Below are positions 7,478-18,196 of a stretch of DNA of 64,000 bases, in pieces; positions within the stretch are counted from its first letter, which is position 1, and each line of letters opens with the position of its first letter. This DNA is from SHWB01 sp050246875. Its GTDB lineage: Bacteria; Pseudomonadota; Alphaproteobacteria; UBA6615. Where the stretch lies: NCBI GenBank assembly GCA_050246875.1, contig JBFWVF010000003.1, positions 186,001 to 250,000 on the forward strand. The letters are read 5' to 3'. The notes beneath the pieces are model-generated. The model saw only the letters and a list, made by a program, of their open reading frames with translations. It did not search any database and had not been told where the DNA came from. The translations under genes were made by a program, and so were the position numbers.

Positions 7478-8434
7478 ATGCCGTTCTGCCGCCGCCTGCT
7501 CTGCATCGCTGCCTTGCTGCCGCTCGCGCTGCCCGCCTGCGCCAGCGAGGCCGTGCTGCTGCATCCGCAGCGGCCCGAGCAGGTACGGGTCGGCACGCTG
7601 CTGTGGCGCGGCGGCATCGCGCTCGACGGATTGCAGTCGGCGAGCCCGCTCGGCGGCCTTTCGGCGCTGGAGGTGAGTGCCGACGGCGGCGCGGCGCTGG
7701 CCCTGTCGGATCGCGGCCGCTGGTTCCGCCTGCGGCTGTCTTACGATGCCCGCGGCAACCTCGCCGGCGCCACGGTCGAAGCCGACGGCCCGCTGACCGG
7801 CCCGGACGGCAAGGCACTGGCCGGCGCCGACGCCGATGCCGAGGGCATGACCCGCCTCGCCGACGGCGCGCGCATCGTGTCCTTCGAGCGGAACGCCCGC
7901 CTGCTGCGCTACCCGCCGGGCGAGCCGCCCTTCGCGAGGGCGCCTACCACCCTTCCGGCCCTGCCCGGCCTCGATTCGGCTCCCGCCAACGAAGGCATCG
8001 AGGCGATCGTCGCCCTGCCCGACGGCCGCATGCTGGCACTGGCCGAGGGCCTGCGAGCGACGGCGCGCATGGGCTACGCCTGGCTCGGCGACGGCCAGGG
8101 CTGGATCCCGATGTCGTACACCCTGACGCGGCCCTTCGTGCCGGTCGGGGCGGCGGTCCTGCCGGACGGCGACATCGTCGTGCTCGAACGGCGCTTCGAC
8201 CTCGGCGGCCTCGGCAGCCGGCTGTCGCGGATCGAGGCGAAGACCCTGCGGCGCGGCGCGCCGATCACCGGCACCGAGCTGGGGCGTCTCGAGGCGCCCT
8301 ACATTTCCAACAATTTCGAGGGCATCGCGACACGCCGCGGCCCGCGCGGCGAGAGCTTCGTCTACCTCGTCAGCGACGACAATTTCGAGCCGACGCTGCG
8401 CACCCTGCTGGTGATGTTCGAAATCGTCGACTGA
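7478..8434 (+). CDS. Exported esterase-like activity of phytase family protein
   Basis: A 318-residue protein with a lipoprotein-like or Sec signal (MPFCRRLLCIAALLPLALPAC; the Cys at residue 21 could be lipidated). The mature part reads as a beta-propeller: recurring segments such as LGGLSALEVSADGG, DAEGMTRLADG, NEGIEAIVALPDG and NNFEGIATR match the family described as esterase-like activity of phytase. The ATG at 7478 follows AAGGGACGC. Possible roles are phosphoester or ester hydrolysis in the periplasm. It is divergent from the dienelactone-hydrolase-like gene. Confidence 0.8.
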   Translation: MPFCRRLLCIAALLPLALPACASEAVLLHPQRPEQVRVGTLLWRGGIALDGLQSASPLGGLSALEVSADGGAALALSDRGRWFRLRLSYDARGNLAGATVEADGPLTGPDGKALAGADADAEGMTRLADGARIVSFERNARLLRYPPGEPPFARAPTTLPALPGLDSAPANEGIEAIVALPDGRMLALAEGLRATARMGYAWLGDGQGWIPMSYTLTRPFVPVGAAVLPDGDIVVLERRFDLGGLGSRLSRIEAKTLRRGAPITGTELGRLEAPYISNNFEGIATRRGPRGESFVYLVSDDNFEPTLRTLLVMFEIVD

Positions 8435-8455
8435 GCCGCCGGGAGCGCGCGCGCT

Positions 8456-8565
8456 CCTCGTCCTTCGACAGGCTCAGGATGAGGATCGCGGGGAAACGGC
8501 CGTGGTCATGCCTGCCCGCCGCGCATACACGAAGGGCCTCATCCTGAGCTTGTCGAAGGACGAGG
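8456..8565. repeat. Inverted pair of 29-base dispersed repeat, copy 1
   Basis: Two 29-base arms at 8456-8484 and 8537-8565 are reverse complements with one mismatch (CCTTCGACAGGCTCAGGATG core) around a 52-base loop. The same arms recur at 49536-49636, so this is a dispersed chromosomal element. It lies between convergent genes, just past the phytase-like stop codon. Confidence 0.85.
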
Positions 8566-8623
8566 CCCGATGGTGGAGGAAAAGCCGACGGCGCGTGCCA
8601 GCAACCGGGACGGCGCGCGGGCC

Positions 8624-8902
8624 TCAGGCCGTGGCCTCGACCTGCTTCTTCAGGCGCTTCAGCTCCAGCGACAGCTTGTCGGCCGCGGCGTCGCGCAGAT
8701 AGGCGTCGAGGCCGCCGCGATGCTCGATGGTGCGGACGCCGTTGGTCGACAGGCGCAGCTGCACCATGCGGCCCAGCGCCTCGCTGTAGAGGCTGGTCGC
8801 CTGCAGGTTGGGCAGGAAACGGCGGCGCGTCTTGTTGTTGGCGTGACTGACGTTGTTGCCGGTCATCACGCCCTTGCCGGAGACGGCGCAGCGGCGGGAC
8901 AT
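8624..8902 (-). CDS. rpmB: 50S ribosomal protein L28
   Basis: A 92-residue basic protein starting MSRRCAVSGKGVMTGNNVSH, the characteristic L28 opening, followed by NKTRRRFLPNLQ. L28 is part of the large ribosomal subunit. The C-terminus (YLRDAAADKLSLELKRLKKQ) is typical of alphaproteobacterial L28. AGAGG lies a few bases before the ATG, and a good promoter is visible upstream. It stands alone and is transcribed independently of meaB. Confidence 0.97.
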   Translation of the reverse strand: MSRRCAVSGKGVMTGNNVSHANNKTRRRFLPNLQATSLYSEALGRMVQLRLSTNGVRTIEHRGGLDAYLRDAAADKLSLELKRLKKQVEATA

Positions 8903-8950
8903 GGGGGCCTCTTTTTCGAACGGTCCTGGGGCCAGCGGCCCGAGCGGCGC

Positions 8951-8979
8951 TGTTTAGGCGAAGGGGGCAGCGGCGTCAA
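8951..8979 (-). promoter_or_regulatory. Sigma-70-like promoter of rpmB
   Basis: On the minus strand TTGACG (8974-8979) and TAAACA (8951-8956) are separated by 17 bases, about 48 bases before the rpmB ATG. The -35 matches five of six consensus positions. It lies in the short gap after the meaB stop, consistent with an independent ribosomal-protein promoter. Confidence 0.6.
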
Positions 8980-8994
8980 GCCGGGCGGACCGCC

Positions 8995-10002
8995 TCAGCG
9001 GCCGGCCTCCGGGCCGCGGAACAGCCCGAGAAGCTCCAGCGCCGCCGCCGAGGGGGCCATGCGGCCAGTGGCCACGGCCTCCTCGAGCGCCGGGAGCCGC
9101 GCCGCGACCGCCGGATGGGCGCGGAAGGCCTCGGTCAGCGTCTCCTCGACCTCGCTCCACATCCAGTCGCGGGCCTGCGCGGCGCGCTTGCGCGCCAGCG
9201 CCCCGGCCCCGCCCATCACCGCGCGGAAGCGTTCGGCGGCACCCCAGACGGCATCGATGCCGCGCCGCTCCTGCGCCGAGCAGGACAGCACCTCCGGCGC
9301 CCAGGGCGGTGAGGGCGGCCGCAGCATGCGGATGGCGTTGGCATACTCGGCCGCCGTGCGCTCGGCGGCGGCGGCGAGGTCGCCGTCGGCCTTGTTGACC
9401 ACCACGAGGTCGGCCAGCTCCATGATGCCGCGCTTGACCCCCTGCAGGGCGTCGCCGCCGGACGGCAGCAGCAGCAGCAGGAAGAGATCGACCATGCCGG
9501 CGACGGCCGTCTCCGACTGGCCGACGCCGACCGTCTCGACCAGCACGGTGTCGTAGCCGGCGGCCTCGCAGACCAGCATCGCCTCGCGCGTGCGGCGGGC
9601 GACGCCGCCGAGCGTTCCGGCGGTCGGCGACGGCCGGATGAACGCGGCCGGGGAGCGCGACAGATCGGTCATGCGCGTCTTGTCGCCGAGGATCGAGCCG
9701 CCCGACAGGCGCGACGACGGATCGACGGCGAGCACGGCCACCCGGTGGCCGGCATCGACCAGCCAGGCCCCCAGCGCCTCGATGAAGGTCGACTTGCCGA
9801 CGCCGGGCACGCCGGTGATGCCGACGCGCAGGCCGCCGCCGGTATGCGGCAGCAGGGCGGTGAGCAGTTCGGCGGCATGGGCACGATGGTCGGCGCGCGT
9901 CGACTCGACCAGCGTGATCGCCCGCGCCAGTGCCCGCCGGTCGCCGGCGCGCACGGCATCGGCGAGCGAAGCGGTCTCCGCCGGCCCCGCGCCGTCGGCC
10001 AT
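8995..10002 (-). CDS. meaB: MeaB/ArgK family GTPase (methylmalonyl-CoA mutase chaperone)
   Basis: A 335-residue G3E-type P-loop GTPase. The Walker A motif is GVPGVGKSTF near residue 62, followed by AVDPSS, GGSILGDKTRM and the family segment ETVGVGQSE. The nucleotide specificity motif NKAD lies near residue 198. MeaB loads and protects the adenosylcobalamin cofactor of methylmalonyl-CoA mutase, and the mutase gene lies about 4 kb upstream on the same strand. ATG at 10002 shares one base with the upstream stop (TGATG), so the protein is coupled to the ferredoxin-MBL fusion. Confidence 0.95.
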   Translation of the reverse strand: MADGAGPAETASLADAVRAGDRRALARAITLVESTRADHRAHAAELLTALLPHTGGGLRVGITGVPGVGKSTFIEALGAWLVDAGHRVAVLAVDPSSRLSGGSILGDKTRMTDLSRSPAAFIRPSPTAGTLGGVARRTREAMLVCEAAGYDTVLVETVGVGQSETAVAGMVDLFLLLLLPSGGDALQGVKRGIMELADLVVVNKADGDLAAAAERTAAEYANAIRMLRPPSPPWAPEVLSCSAQERRGIDAVWGAAERFRAVMGGAGALARKRAAQARDWMWSEVEETLTEAFRAHPAVAARLPALEEAVATGRMAPSAAALELLGLFRGPEAGR

Positions 10003-10877
10003 CAGCCGCCCTCCGCCCGCATGCGCCGCACCAGTGCCTCCAGCTCCCGCGCCATCGCGGCGGCGGGCAGATGGCCCGGCGCGCCGTGGCCGGGAAGTAC
10101 CCATTCGAAGCGCCGCGCCGCAAGTGTGGCCATGGAGCGCGTCTGGGCCCGCCAGTCGAACCAGCAGACATCGCGCCAGGCGACGGGCCGCCCTTCCTCC
10201 GGCGACCATGCGAGGTGATCGCCCGTGAACAGCCAGGTATCGTCGACCAGCAGGGCCATCGAGCCGCGCGTATGGCCGGGCACCGGAATCATCGTCGCGC
10301 CCGGCGCCAGCGCGACGGGGTCATGGCCCTCGACCCGCCACTCGACGTCGCGCGTGCCATGACTCGCGTCGTCGGCATGCAGGATGCGCGTGGCGCCGAA
10401 ATGCGCGGCGAAGCGGGCGTGGTCGGCGACATCGTCGCGGTGCGACAGGAACATCCAGCGCACCCCGCCCATGTCCTCCAGCGCGCGCACCAGACGCCCG
10501 GCGAAGCGCGGCGAATCGACGAGGATGTTGCCATCCGGCCGCCGCACCAGCCACGCGGCGGCGCCGAAGCTCGCCTCGGCGTGCCAGCCGCAGTGATACA
10601 CCTCGCCGTCCATGCGCGCGGGGAAGGCCGCCCGCGCCGCCGCGAGGTCGCGTTTGCCGACGGTGCCGATCGAGGCCGTCGGGCAGGCGACCAGCGCCAT
10701 CTCCGCCCGCCGGGCCTCCGCGCCGTCACGCGGCTGCGTCTTCACGAAGGAGCGTTCGCCGGCGAGGTCGAACGACGCCGGCGCGATCCAGCGGCAGGCG
10801 CCGCAGTCGATGCAGGTCTCGTCGACATAGAAGTCGCCGGGGGCGTTCTCCGGCAGGCGCCGCGCGGCCTGGGCCAT
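10002..10877 (-). CDS. Ferredoxin-metallo-beta-lactamase fusion protein
   Basis: A 291-residue two-domain protein. The N-terminal 4Fe-4S ferredoxin-like module has CxxCxxC at residues 22, 25 and 28 and a distal Cys at 65 (VACPTAS). The rest is a metallo-beta-lactamase fold: SHRDDVADH at 145-153, PGHTRGS at 200-206, TGDHLAW near 219 and LPGHGAPGH near 261. The usual HxHxDH is altered to HRDDVADH, so the metal site may bind one or an unusual pair of metals. Similar fusions occur in other bacteria with unclear function; glyoxalase II-like thioester hydrolysis or a redox task are possible. It is coupled to meaB by a TGATG overlap. Confidence 0.85.
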   Translation of the reverse strand: MAQAARRLPENAPGDFYVDETCIDCGACRWIAPASFDLAGERSFVKTQPRDGAEARRAEMALVACPTASIGTVGKRDLAAARAAFPARMDGEVYHCGWHAEASFGAAAWLVRRPDGNILVDSPRFAGRLVRALEDMGGVRWMFLSHRDDVADHARFAAHFGATRILHADDASHGTRDVEWRVEGHDPVALAPGATMIPVPGHTRGSMALLVDDTWLFTGDHLAWSPEEGRPVAWRDVCWFDWRAQTRSMATLAARRFEWVLPGHGAPGHLPAAAMARELEALVRRMRAEGG

Positions 10878-10939
10878 GCGGGAAAGATAGTCTCCGTCAC
10901 GGCGGGGGACTAGCAGAACGCCTCACGACCACGCGTCAT

Positions 10940-10958
10940 CCTCCCCCTCTGGGAGAGG
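10940..10958. repeat. Partial copy of the GGGAGAGG palindrome
   Basis: A degenerate copy of the short palindrome seen twice at 2008-2195 (CTCCCCCTCTGGGAGAGGA here). It lies in the 94-base gap between the coiled-coil gene and the ferredoxin-MBL gene and could attenuate transcription between them. Confidence 0.5.
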
Positions 10959-10971
10959 AAAGACGACAGCG

Positions 10972-13824
10972 TCAGCTCAACCGGCCCGTGGCGCGCGACA
11001 GCAGCAGATACGCCTTGCCCACGTCCGCGGTGAGCAGCGAGGCGCTGACGAGATCCTCGGGGTCGGTGTCGCCGGCCTGCGTCAGCAGGTGCTCGAACTC
11101 GGCGAGGTAGCGGCTGGCGAGGTGGCGGAAATCGGGGTCGCTCTCGTAGGCGCGGCGGACGCGGGCGATGGCCTCGCGGTCGCGCAGGCCGCGCGCGAGG
11201 CGGCGCAGCGCCACCGTGCGGTCGCCCTCCATGTAGCGGCGCCAGACGCGGTCGGGGAGATCGCCCTCGATCATGCGATCGAGGTCGATGCCGAGCGAGC
11301 CGAGCGAGTCGAGTACGCGGTTGACGGTATGCAGCAGCACGCCGCGCGAATCCGACAGCTGGGTGACGCGCAGCGCCGAGGCCTTGCGCTCGGCCTCCTC
11401 GACGGCGCCGAGCAGCGCCTGCTGCTGGGCGCGGAAGGAGCCGGAAATGCTGTCGACGCGGCCGGCGACGTCGTCGATGGCCGCCAGCAGCACGCTGGAC
11501 TGGCCGGCGAGCGTCTCGCGCAGGTCGCCGACGCGGCCGTCGAGGCGCGCCGCCGTGTCGGCCATCGCCGAGACCTGGCCCTCGAGCGTCGCCATCACCT
11601 CCTGCGCCCGCGCCGCCGTCGAGCCGGCGACGCCGGCCACCGCCGTGGCGCGCGCGTCGAGCGTCGCCTCGAGGTCGTGCCAGCGCGCCGCCGCGCCCTC
11701 GATGGCGGCGACGAGGCGCTCGTTCTGCGCCCCCAGCTCGCGGCCGGTCTCGCTGCCGAGGTCGCGTGCGGCGGCCAGCGCGGCCTCCAGTTCGCGGCGC
11801 TGCTCGGCCAGCGCCTCGCGGGCGCGCGCGATGGCCTCGCCGGCCTCGCGGCTGGCCGCCGACAGCGCCCGCGTCTCGCCCTGCACCATCTGGCGCACCT
11901 GCGACAGCTCGCCCGAGACGGCGCCAGCCGCCGCCTTCATCGTCGCCACCTGGTCGCTCAGCATGGCACCGACGGCGCGGCCCTGCTCGTCGGCGCCGGC
12001 AACGGCGAGGTGGAGAAGCTCGGTCTCGCGGCGGATCTCGTCATGCGCCGCGCGCATGGCCTCGAGCGCGGCGGCGGCCGTGTCGCGCACCGCTTCCGCA
12101 CCGGCAGAGCCCGCCGCCTCGACATCGGCGCGCATGGTCGACCGCGCTTCCGCAAGTGCCGAGGTGGCGATGGCCGCGGCCTCGCGCGCGGTCTGCGGGA
12201 AACTCGTCCGCATGTCGGCGAGCTGGCGACGCAGGCTCGCCTCGACCTCGCTCATCGCAGCCGCAGCGCTGTCCGCCGCCTGCCGCACCGCGCCGACTCC
12301 GTCGCCGCGCAACGCCTCGACATGGCCCGCCAGCGCCGCACTCGCGGCCTCGACTGCGCCGAGAACGGTGTCAGCCGCTACACGCACGTCGCTGGCGCCA
12401 CCGGCGCCGAGCGCACGCAGCCGGTCGCCAAGCTGTTCCTGCGCCTCCTGCACGGCGCCGAGCGCCGAAGCCGTCGCCGCGCGCACCGTGCGCGGCGCTT
12501 CCACGGTGAGGGTTTCGAGCTGCCGCCGCAGGCCCTCGTCGACGCGCGCCAGCGCCGCGGCGGCCCGTTCGCCGGCCTCGCGCAGCGCCGCGACGCTGTT
12601 GTCCCCGGTGGCGGCGAACTGCTGCAGCGCCTCGCGCTGGCTCAGGGCGAGGGCGTCGAGCGCCGCGCGCCCGGCTTCGGCGAAGGCCGTCGCGCCGTCC
12701 TTGCCGAGACCGGCCGCCTCGTCCTCGAAACCCCGGCGCGCCGCCGCCAGTTCGTCCAGCGCCGCCGTCCGCGCGTCCTGCAGGGCGGCGACGCCGTCGG
12801 CCAGTTCCTGCGCCGCGCGTCCGACCGCCTCGCGCACCCGCGCGGCACTGTCGTCGCCGGTCGCGGCCAGCCGCGCCAGCATGTCGGCCTGCGCCTGCTC
12901 CAGCGTCGCGAGCGTGGCCCGGCCGGCCTCGGCGAAAGCGGCCACCCCCTGCCGCCCCAGGCCGACGGCCTCGGCCTCGAAATCGCGCCGGGCCGCCGCC
13001 AGCTCGGCGACCGACGCCGCGCGCGCCTCCGCCAGCGCGGCGACGCCGGCGGCGAGTTCGCCCGCCGCCCGCTCCAGCTCCGCGCGCGTCGCCGCCGCCT
13101 CGGCGCCGATCGACCGCGTCTCTCCGGCGAAGGTCTCGCGCGCCGAGGCGAAGGCGGCGACGGCGCCATCGGCGGCGGCGGCGGCACGCTGGCCGACATC
13201 GTCGAACGCCGCCGAAACGCTGGTCAACCGGCGGCTGGCGTCTGCCGCGGCCTGCTCGGCCTGCCGCAGCGCCACCGCCGCATGCGCCTCGGCCGACGCC
13301 CGCGCCTCGTCGAGCCGGCCGGCGATGCGCGCGGCGGTCGCCGCCAGGGCCTCGGCCTGGGCGCGCAGGGCTTCGCTGCCCGCCGCCGAGCGCTGCACCG
13401 ATTCGTCGGCGAGGCCGGCGAGCCGCGCGGCTTCCTGTGCCAGCCGGTCGGCCAGCCCGTCGAGCAGGCCATGGGCGTTGACGACCTCGTCGTCGAGCCG
13501 CGTCGTCTCGATCGCCAGCCGGTCGCCGAGCGTCGTCAGCGCCGCCTCGACCGCACGGTGCGGCCGGCCGAGCGCGGCGACGTGACGCTCGAGGTCGGCA
13601 AGCGCGACATCGGTGCGGCGGCGCGTCAGCAGCCACCAGACGAACGCCGCCGCCAACGCCGGGGGCACCAGCAGGCCGGCGGCGAGCGCACCGATCTGGG
13701 ACGGCGTGACGCCGCCGCCGGACGCGGTGACGCTCCATGCGAGGAAGCCGGCGAACCACAGCGCGCCGAACGCCGCCGCGACGAGCGCGCCGAGGCGAAC
13801 GGCGGGCGACGCGTCGCGGAGCAT
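10972..13824 (-). CDS. Large membrane-anchored coiled-coil protein (TipN-like layout)
   Basis: A 950-residue protein with two hydrophobic segments near the N-terminus (about residues 11-32 and 44-66) and then nearly 800 residues of Ala/Glu/Arg-rich helix that should form coiled coil. An 84-residue unit is repeated in tandem at 256-338 and 340-422 (ELAAGVAALAEAR versus ELADGVAALQDAR). The last 100 residues are different: non-repetitive, with RVWRRYMEGDR, DFRHLASRYLAEFEHLL and LTADVGKAYLLLSRA, suggesting a globular or localisation domain. Two TM helices plus a long coiled coil is the architecture of the Caulobacter new-pole marker TipN (about 890 residues). Homology is not proven. The gene starts 18 bases after the mutase stop. 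Confidence 0.75.
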   Translation of the reverse strand: MLRDASPAVRLGALVAAAFGALWFAGFLAWSVTASGGGVTPSQIGALAAGLLVPPALAAAFVWWLLTRRRTDVALADLERHVAALGRPHRAVEAALTTLGDRLAIETTRLDDEVVNAHGLLDGLADRLAQEAARLAGLADESVQRSAAGSEALRAQAEALAATAARIAGRLDEARASAEAHAAVALRQAEQAAADASRRLTSVSAAFDDVGQRAAAAADGAVAAFASARETFAGETRSIGAEAAATRAELERAAGELAAGVAALAEARAASVAELAAARRDFEAEAVGLGRQGVAAFAEAGRATLATLEQAQADMLARLAATGDDSAARVREAVGRAAQELADGVAALQDARTAALDELAAARRGFEDEAAGLGKDGATAFAEAGRAALDALALSQREALQQFAATGDNSVAALREAGERAAAALARVDEGLRRQLETLTVEAPRTVRAATASALGAVQEAQEQLGDRLRALGAGGASDVRVAADTVLGAVEAASAALAGHVEALRGDGVGAVRQAADSAAAAMSEVEASLRRQLADMRTSFPQTAREAAAIATSALAEARSTMRADVEAAGSAGAEAVRDTAAAALEAMRAAHDEIRRETELLHLAVAGADEQGRAVGAMLSDQVATMKAAAGAVSGELSQVRQMVQGETRALSAASREAGEAIARAREALAEQRRELEAALAAARDLGSETGRELGAQNERLVAAIEGAAARWHDLEATLDARATAVAGVAGSTAARAQEVMATLEGQVSAMADTAARLDGRVGDLRETLAGQSSVLLAAIDDVAGRVDSISGSFRAQQQALLGAVEEAERKASALRVTQLSDSRGVLLHTVNRVLDSLGSLGIDLDRMIEGDLPDRVWRRYMEGDRTVALRRLARGLRDREAIARVRRAYESDPDFRHLASRYLAEFEHLLTQAGDTDPEDLVSASLLTADVGKAYLLLSRATGRLS

Positions 13825-13842
13825 GTTCGGGCGCGGCCGGCG

Positions 13843-15996
<2,154 letters not shown>

Positions 15997-16084
15997 GGTG
16001 GCTCCGCCGGCGGCCCGGTCGTTGTGCGGTGCGGCAGTATAGGCCGGACGGTGGGCGGGCGTCAGCGTTCCGTGATGGTGGACC

Positions 16085-17311
16085 TCACCGGTTCTTCGGC
16101 CACTCACCGAGCTGGCGCTTGAGCTCGAGGCGTGCGATCTGCGCCCGGTGGACCTCGTCGGGGCCGTCGAAGATGCGCATGGCGCGTGTGTGGGCGGCCA
16201 TATAGGCGAGCGGGAAGTCGTCGGTCATGCCGGCGCCGCCATGCACCTGCATGGCGCGGTCGATCACCGCCAGCGCCATGTTCGGCGCGGCGACCTTGAT
16301 CATGGCGATCTCCTGGCGCGCCTCCTTGTTGCCGGCGACATCCATCATCCACGCCGCCTTGAGCACCAGCAGCCGGCACATCTCGATCTCGATGCGCGAC
16401 TGGGCGATGCGCTCCTGGGTAACGCCGTGGTCGGCGATGAGGCGGCCGAAGGCGGTGCGCTCGCCGGCCCGCCGGCAGAGCAGTTCCAGTGCCCGCTCGG
16501 CGACGCCGATGACGCGCATGCAGTGGTGGATGCGGCCCGGCCCGAGGCGGCTCTGCGCGATCTCGAAGCCACGCCCCTCGCCGAGCAGGATATTGTCGGC
16601 CGGCACGCGGACATTGTCGAACACCACCTCGCCATGGCCGTGCGGGGCGTCGTCGAAGCCCATCACCGGCAGCATGCGTTCGACCTTCACCCCCGGCGTG
16701 GCGACGGGAACGAGGATCTGCGACTGCTGCAGGTGGCGCTTCGCCGCCGGGTCCGACTTGCCCATCACGATCATGATGGCGCAGCGCGGATCGCCGAGGC
16801 CCGATGTCCACCACTTGCGGCCGTTGATGACGTAGTGGTCGCCGTCGCGGCGGATCGAGCACTCGATGTTGGTGGCGTCGGACGAGGCGACCGCCGGCTC
16901 GGTCATGGCGAAGGCCGAGCGGATCTTCCCGTCGAGCAGCGGCGCGAGCCATTGCTTCTGCTGCGCCTCGGTGCCGTAGCGAACCAGCACCTCCATGTTG
17001 CCGGTGTCGGGCGCCGAGCAGTTGAAGACCTCCGGCGCCCAGTGCACGCGGCCCATGATCTCGCACAGCGTCGCGTATTCGAGGTTGGTCAGGCCCGGCC
17101 CGTGCTCGGCCTCGGGCAGGAACAGGTTCCACAGCTCGCGCGCCCGCGCCTCGCGCTTCAGCGTCTCGACGATGGCCGGCGTCTGCCAGCGCGTCGGCTG
17201 GCTGGCGAGCTGCGCCTCGTAAGTCTCCTCGGCCGGGTAGACGAACTCGTCCATGAAGGCCTCGAGCCGGGCCTTGTACGCTTCGCAACGCGACGACAAC
17301 GCGAAATCCAT
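16085..17311 (-). CDS. Acyl-CoA dehydrogenase family protein
   Basis: A 408-residue flavoenzyme of the acyl-CoA dehydrogenase fold. FAD and substrate signatures include AFAMTEPAVASSDATN near residue 133, INGRKWWTSG near residue 162, GPGRIHHCMR near residue 253 and the C-terminal QVHGGAGMTDDFPLA near residue 359. The sequence resembles the ACAD10/ACAD11-like branch found in many proteobacteria, whose substrates vary in chain length. Electrons would pass to ETF, whose alpha subunit is at the right end of this window. It precedes the mutase by 88 bases and could share its transcript. Confidence 0.92.
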   Translation of the reverse strand: MDFALSSRCEAYKARLEAFMDEFVYPAEETYEAQLASQPTRWQTPAIVETLKREARARELWNLFLPEAEHGPGLTNLEYATLCEIMGRVHWAPEVFNCSAPDTGNMEVLVRYGTEAQQKQWLAPLLDGKIRSAFAMTEPAVASSDATNIECSIRRDGDHYVINGRKWWTSGLGDPRCAIMIVMGKSDPAAKRHLQQSQILVPVATPGVKVERMLPVMGFDDAPHGHGEVVFDNVRVPADNILLGEGRGFEIAQSRLGPGRIHHCMRVIGVAERALELLCRRAGERTAFGRLIADHGVTQERIAQSRIEIEMCRLLVLKAAWMMDVAGNKEARQEIAMIKVAAPNMALAVIDRAMQVHGGAGMTDDFPLAYMAAHTRAMRIFDGPDEVHRAQIARLELKRQLGEWPKNR

Positions 17312-17398
17312 CGGGTTCCCTCCGCCCTCGTCCCGCCGGCGCCGGGCGGGCTAGACTGCGGCAGCTTAGGCGCCGGACGGCGCGAAGGGGAGTGCTCC

Positions 17399-18163
17399 AT
17401 GTCAAATCCGTTCGACCTGTCGGGCAAGGTCGCCATCGTCACCGGTTCGACCAAGGGCATCGGCAAGGCCATCGCCGCCGCCTACGCCGATGCCGGCGCG
17501 AAGGTGGTGATCACGTCGCGCGACGCCGGTCGCTGCGAGGCGACGCGCGCCGAACTCGCCGCGCGCGGCGAGGTCGTCGCCATTCCCGCCAACGCCTCGC
17601 GCAAGAACGAGCTGGAGGCGCTGGTCGCCGGCACGCGCAAGGCCTTCGGGCGCATCGACGTCGTCGTCTGCAACGCCGCCGTCAATCCCTACTACGGCCC
17701 GTCGCTGGCGATGCCCGACGCACCGTTCGAGAAGGTGATGAACGCCAACATCCTCGCCAACATCTGGCTGGTGCAGATGGTCGCCGACGAGATGAAGGCG
17801 CGGCGCGACGGCGCCATCATCCTGATGTCGTCGATCGGCGGCGCCTTCGGCACCGACGTCATCGGCGCCTACGCCGTCTCCAAGGCGGCGGTACGGCAGG
17901 TGGCGCGCAACCTCGCCGTCGAACTCGGCCCCGACAACATCCGCGTCAACTGCATCGCGCCGGGCCTGGTGAAGACCGATTTCGCCCGCGCTCTGTGGGA
18001 AGACCCGAACTACGTCGAGCCGCGCCTCGCGCGCACGCCGCTGCGCCGTCTCGGCGAGCCCGAGGACATCGCCGGCGCCGCCGTCTTCCTCGCCTCGCCG
18101 GCCGCCGCGTGGATGACCGGCCAGACCATCACCATCGACGGCGGCGCCACCGTCATCGTGTGA
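17399..18163 (+). CDS. SDR family NAD(P)-dependent oxidoreductase
   Basis: A 254-residue classical short-chain dehydrogenase. The cofactor motif is TGSTKGIG near residue 16, followed by NAAVNP near residue 90, the catalytic Ser in LMSSIGGAF near residue 140 and YAVSKAA near residue 157. It ends with WMTGQTITIDGGATVIV, the usual oligomerisation tail. The sequence resembles the DHRS4-like group of SDRs. Substrate is not predictable. It is divergent from the acyl-CoA dehydrogenase and 33 bases before a cupin gene. Confidence 0.92.
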   Translation: MSNPFDLSGKVAIVTGSTKGIGKAIAAAYADAGAKVVITSRDAGRCEATRAELAARGEVVAIPANASRKNELEALVAGTRKAFGRIDVVVCNAAVNPYYGPSLAMPDAPFEKVMNANILANIWLVQMVADEMKARRDGAIILMSSIGGAFGTDVIGAYAVSKAAVRQVARNLAVELGPDNIRVNCIAPGLVKTDFARALWEDPNYVEPRLARTPLRRLGEPEDIAGAAVFLASPAAAWMTGQTITIDGGATVIV

Positions 18164-18196
18164 CGCCGGCCCGTCCTTTCCGTCAGGAGTTCCGTC

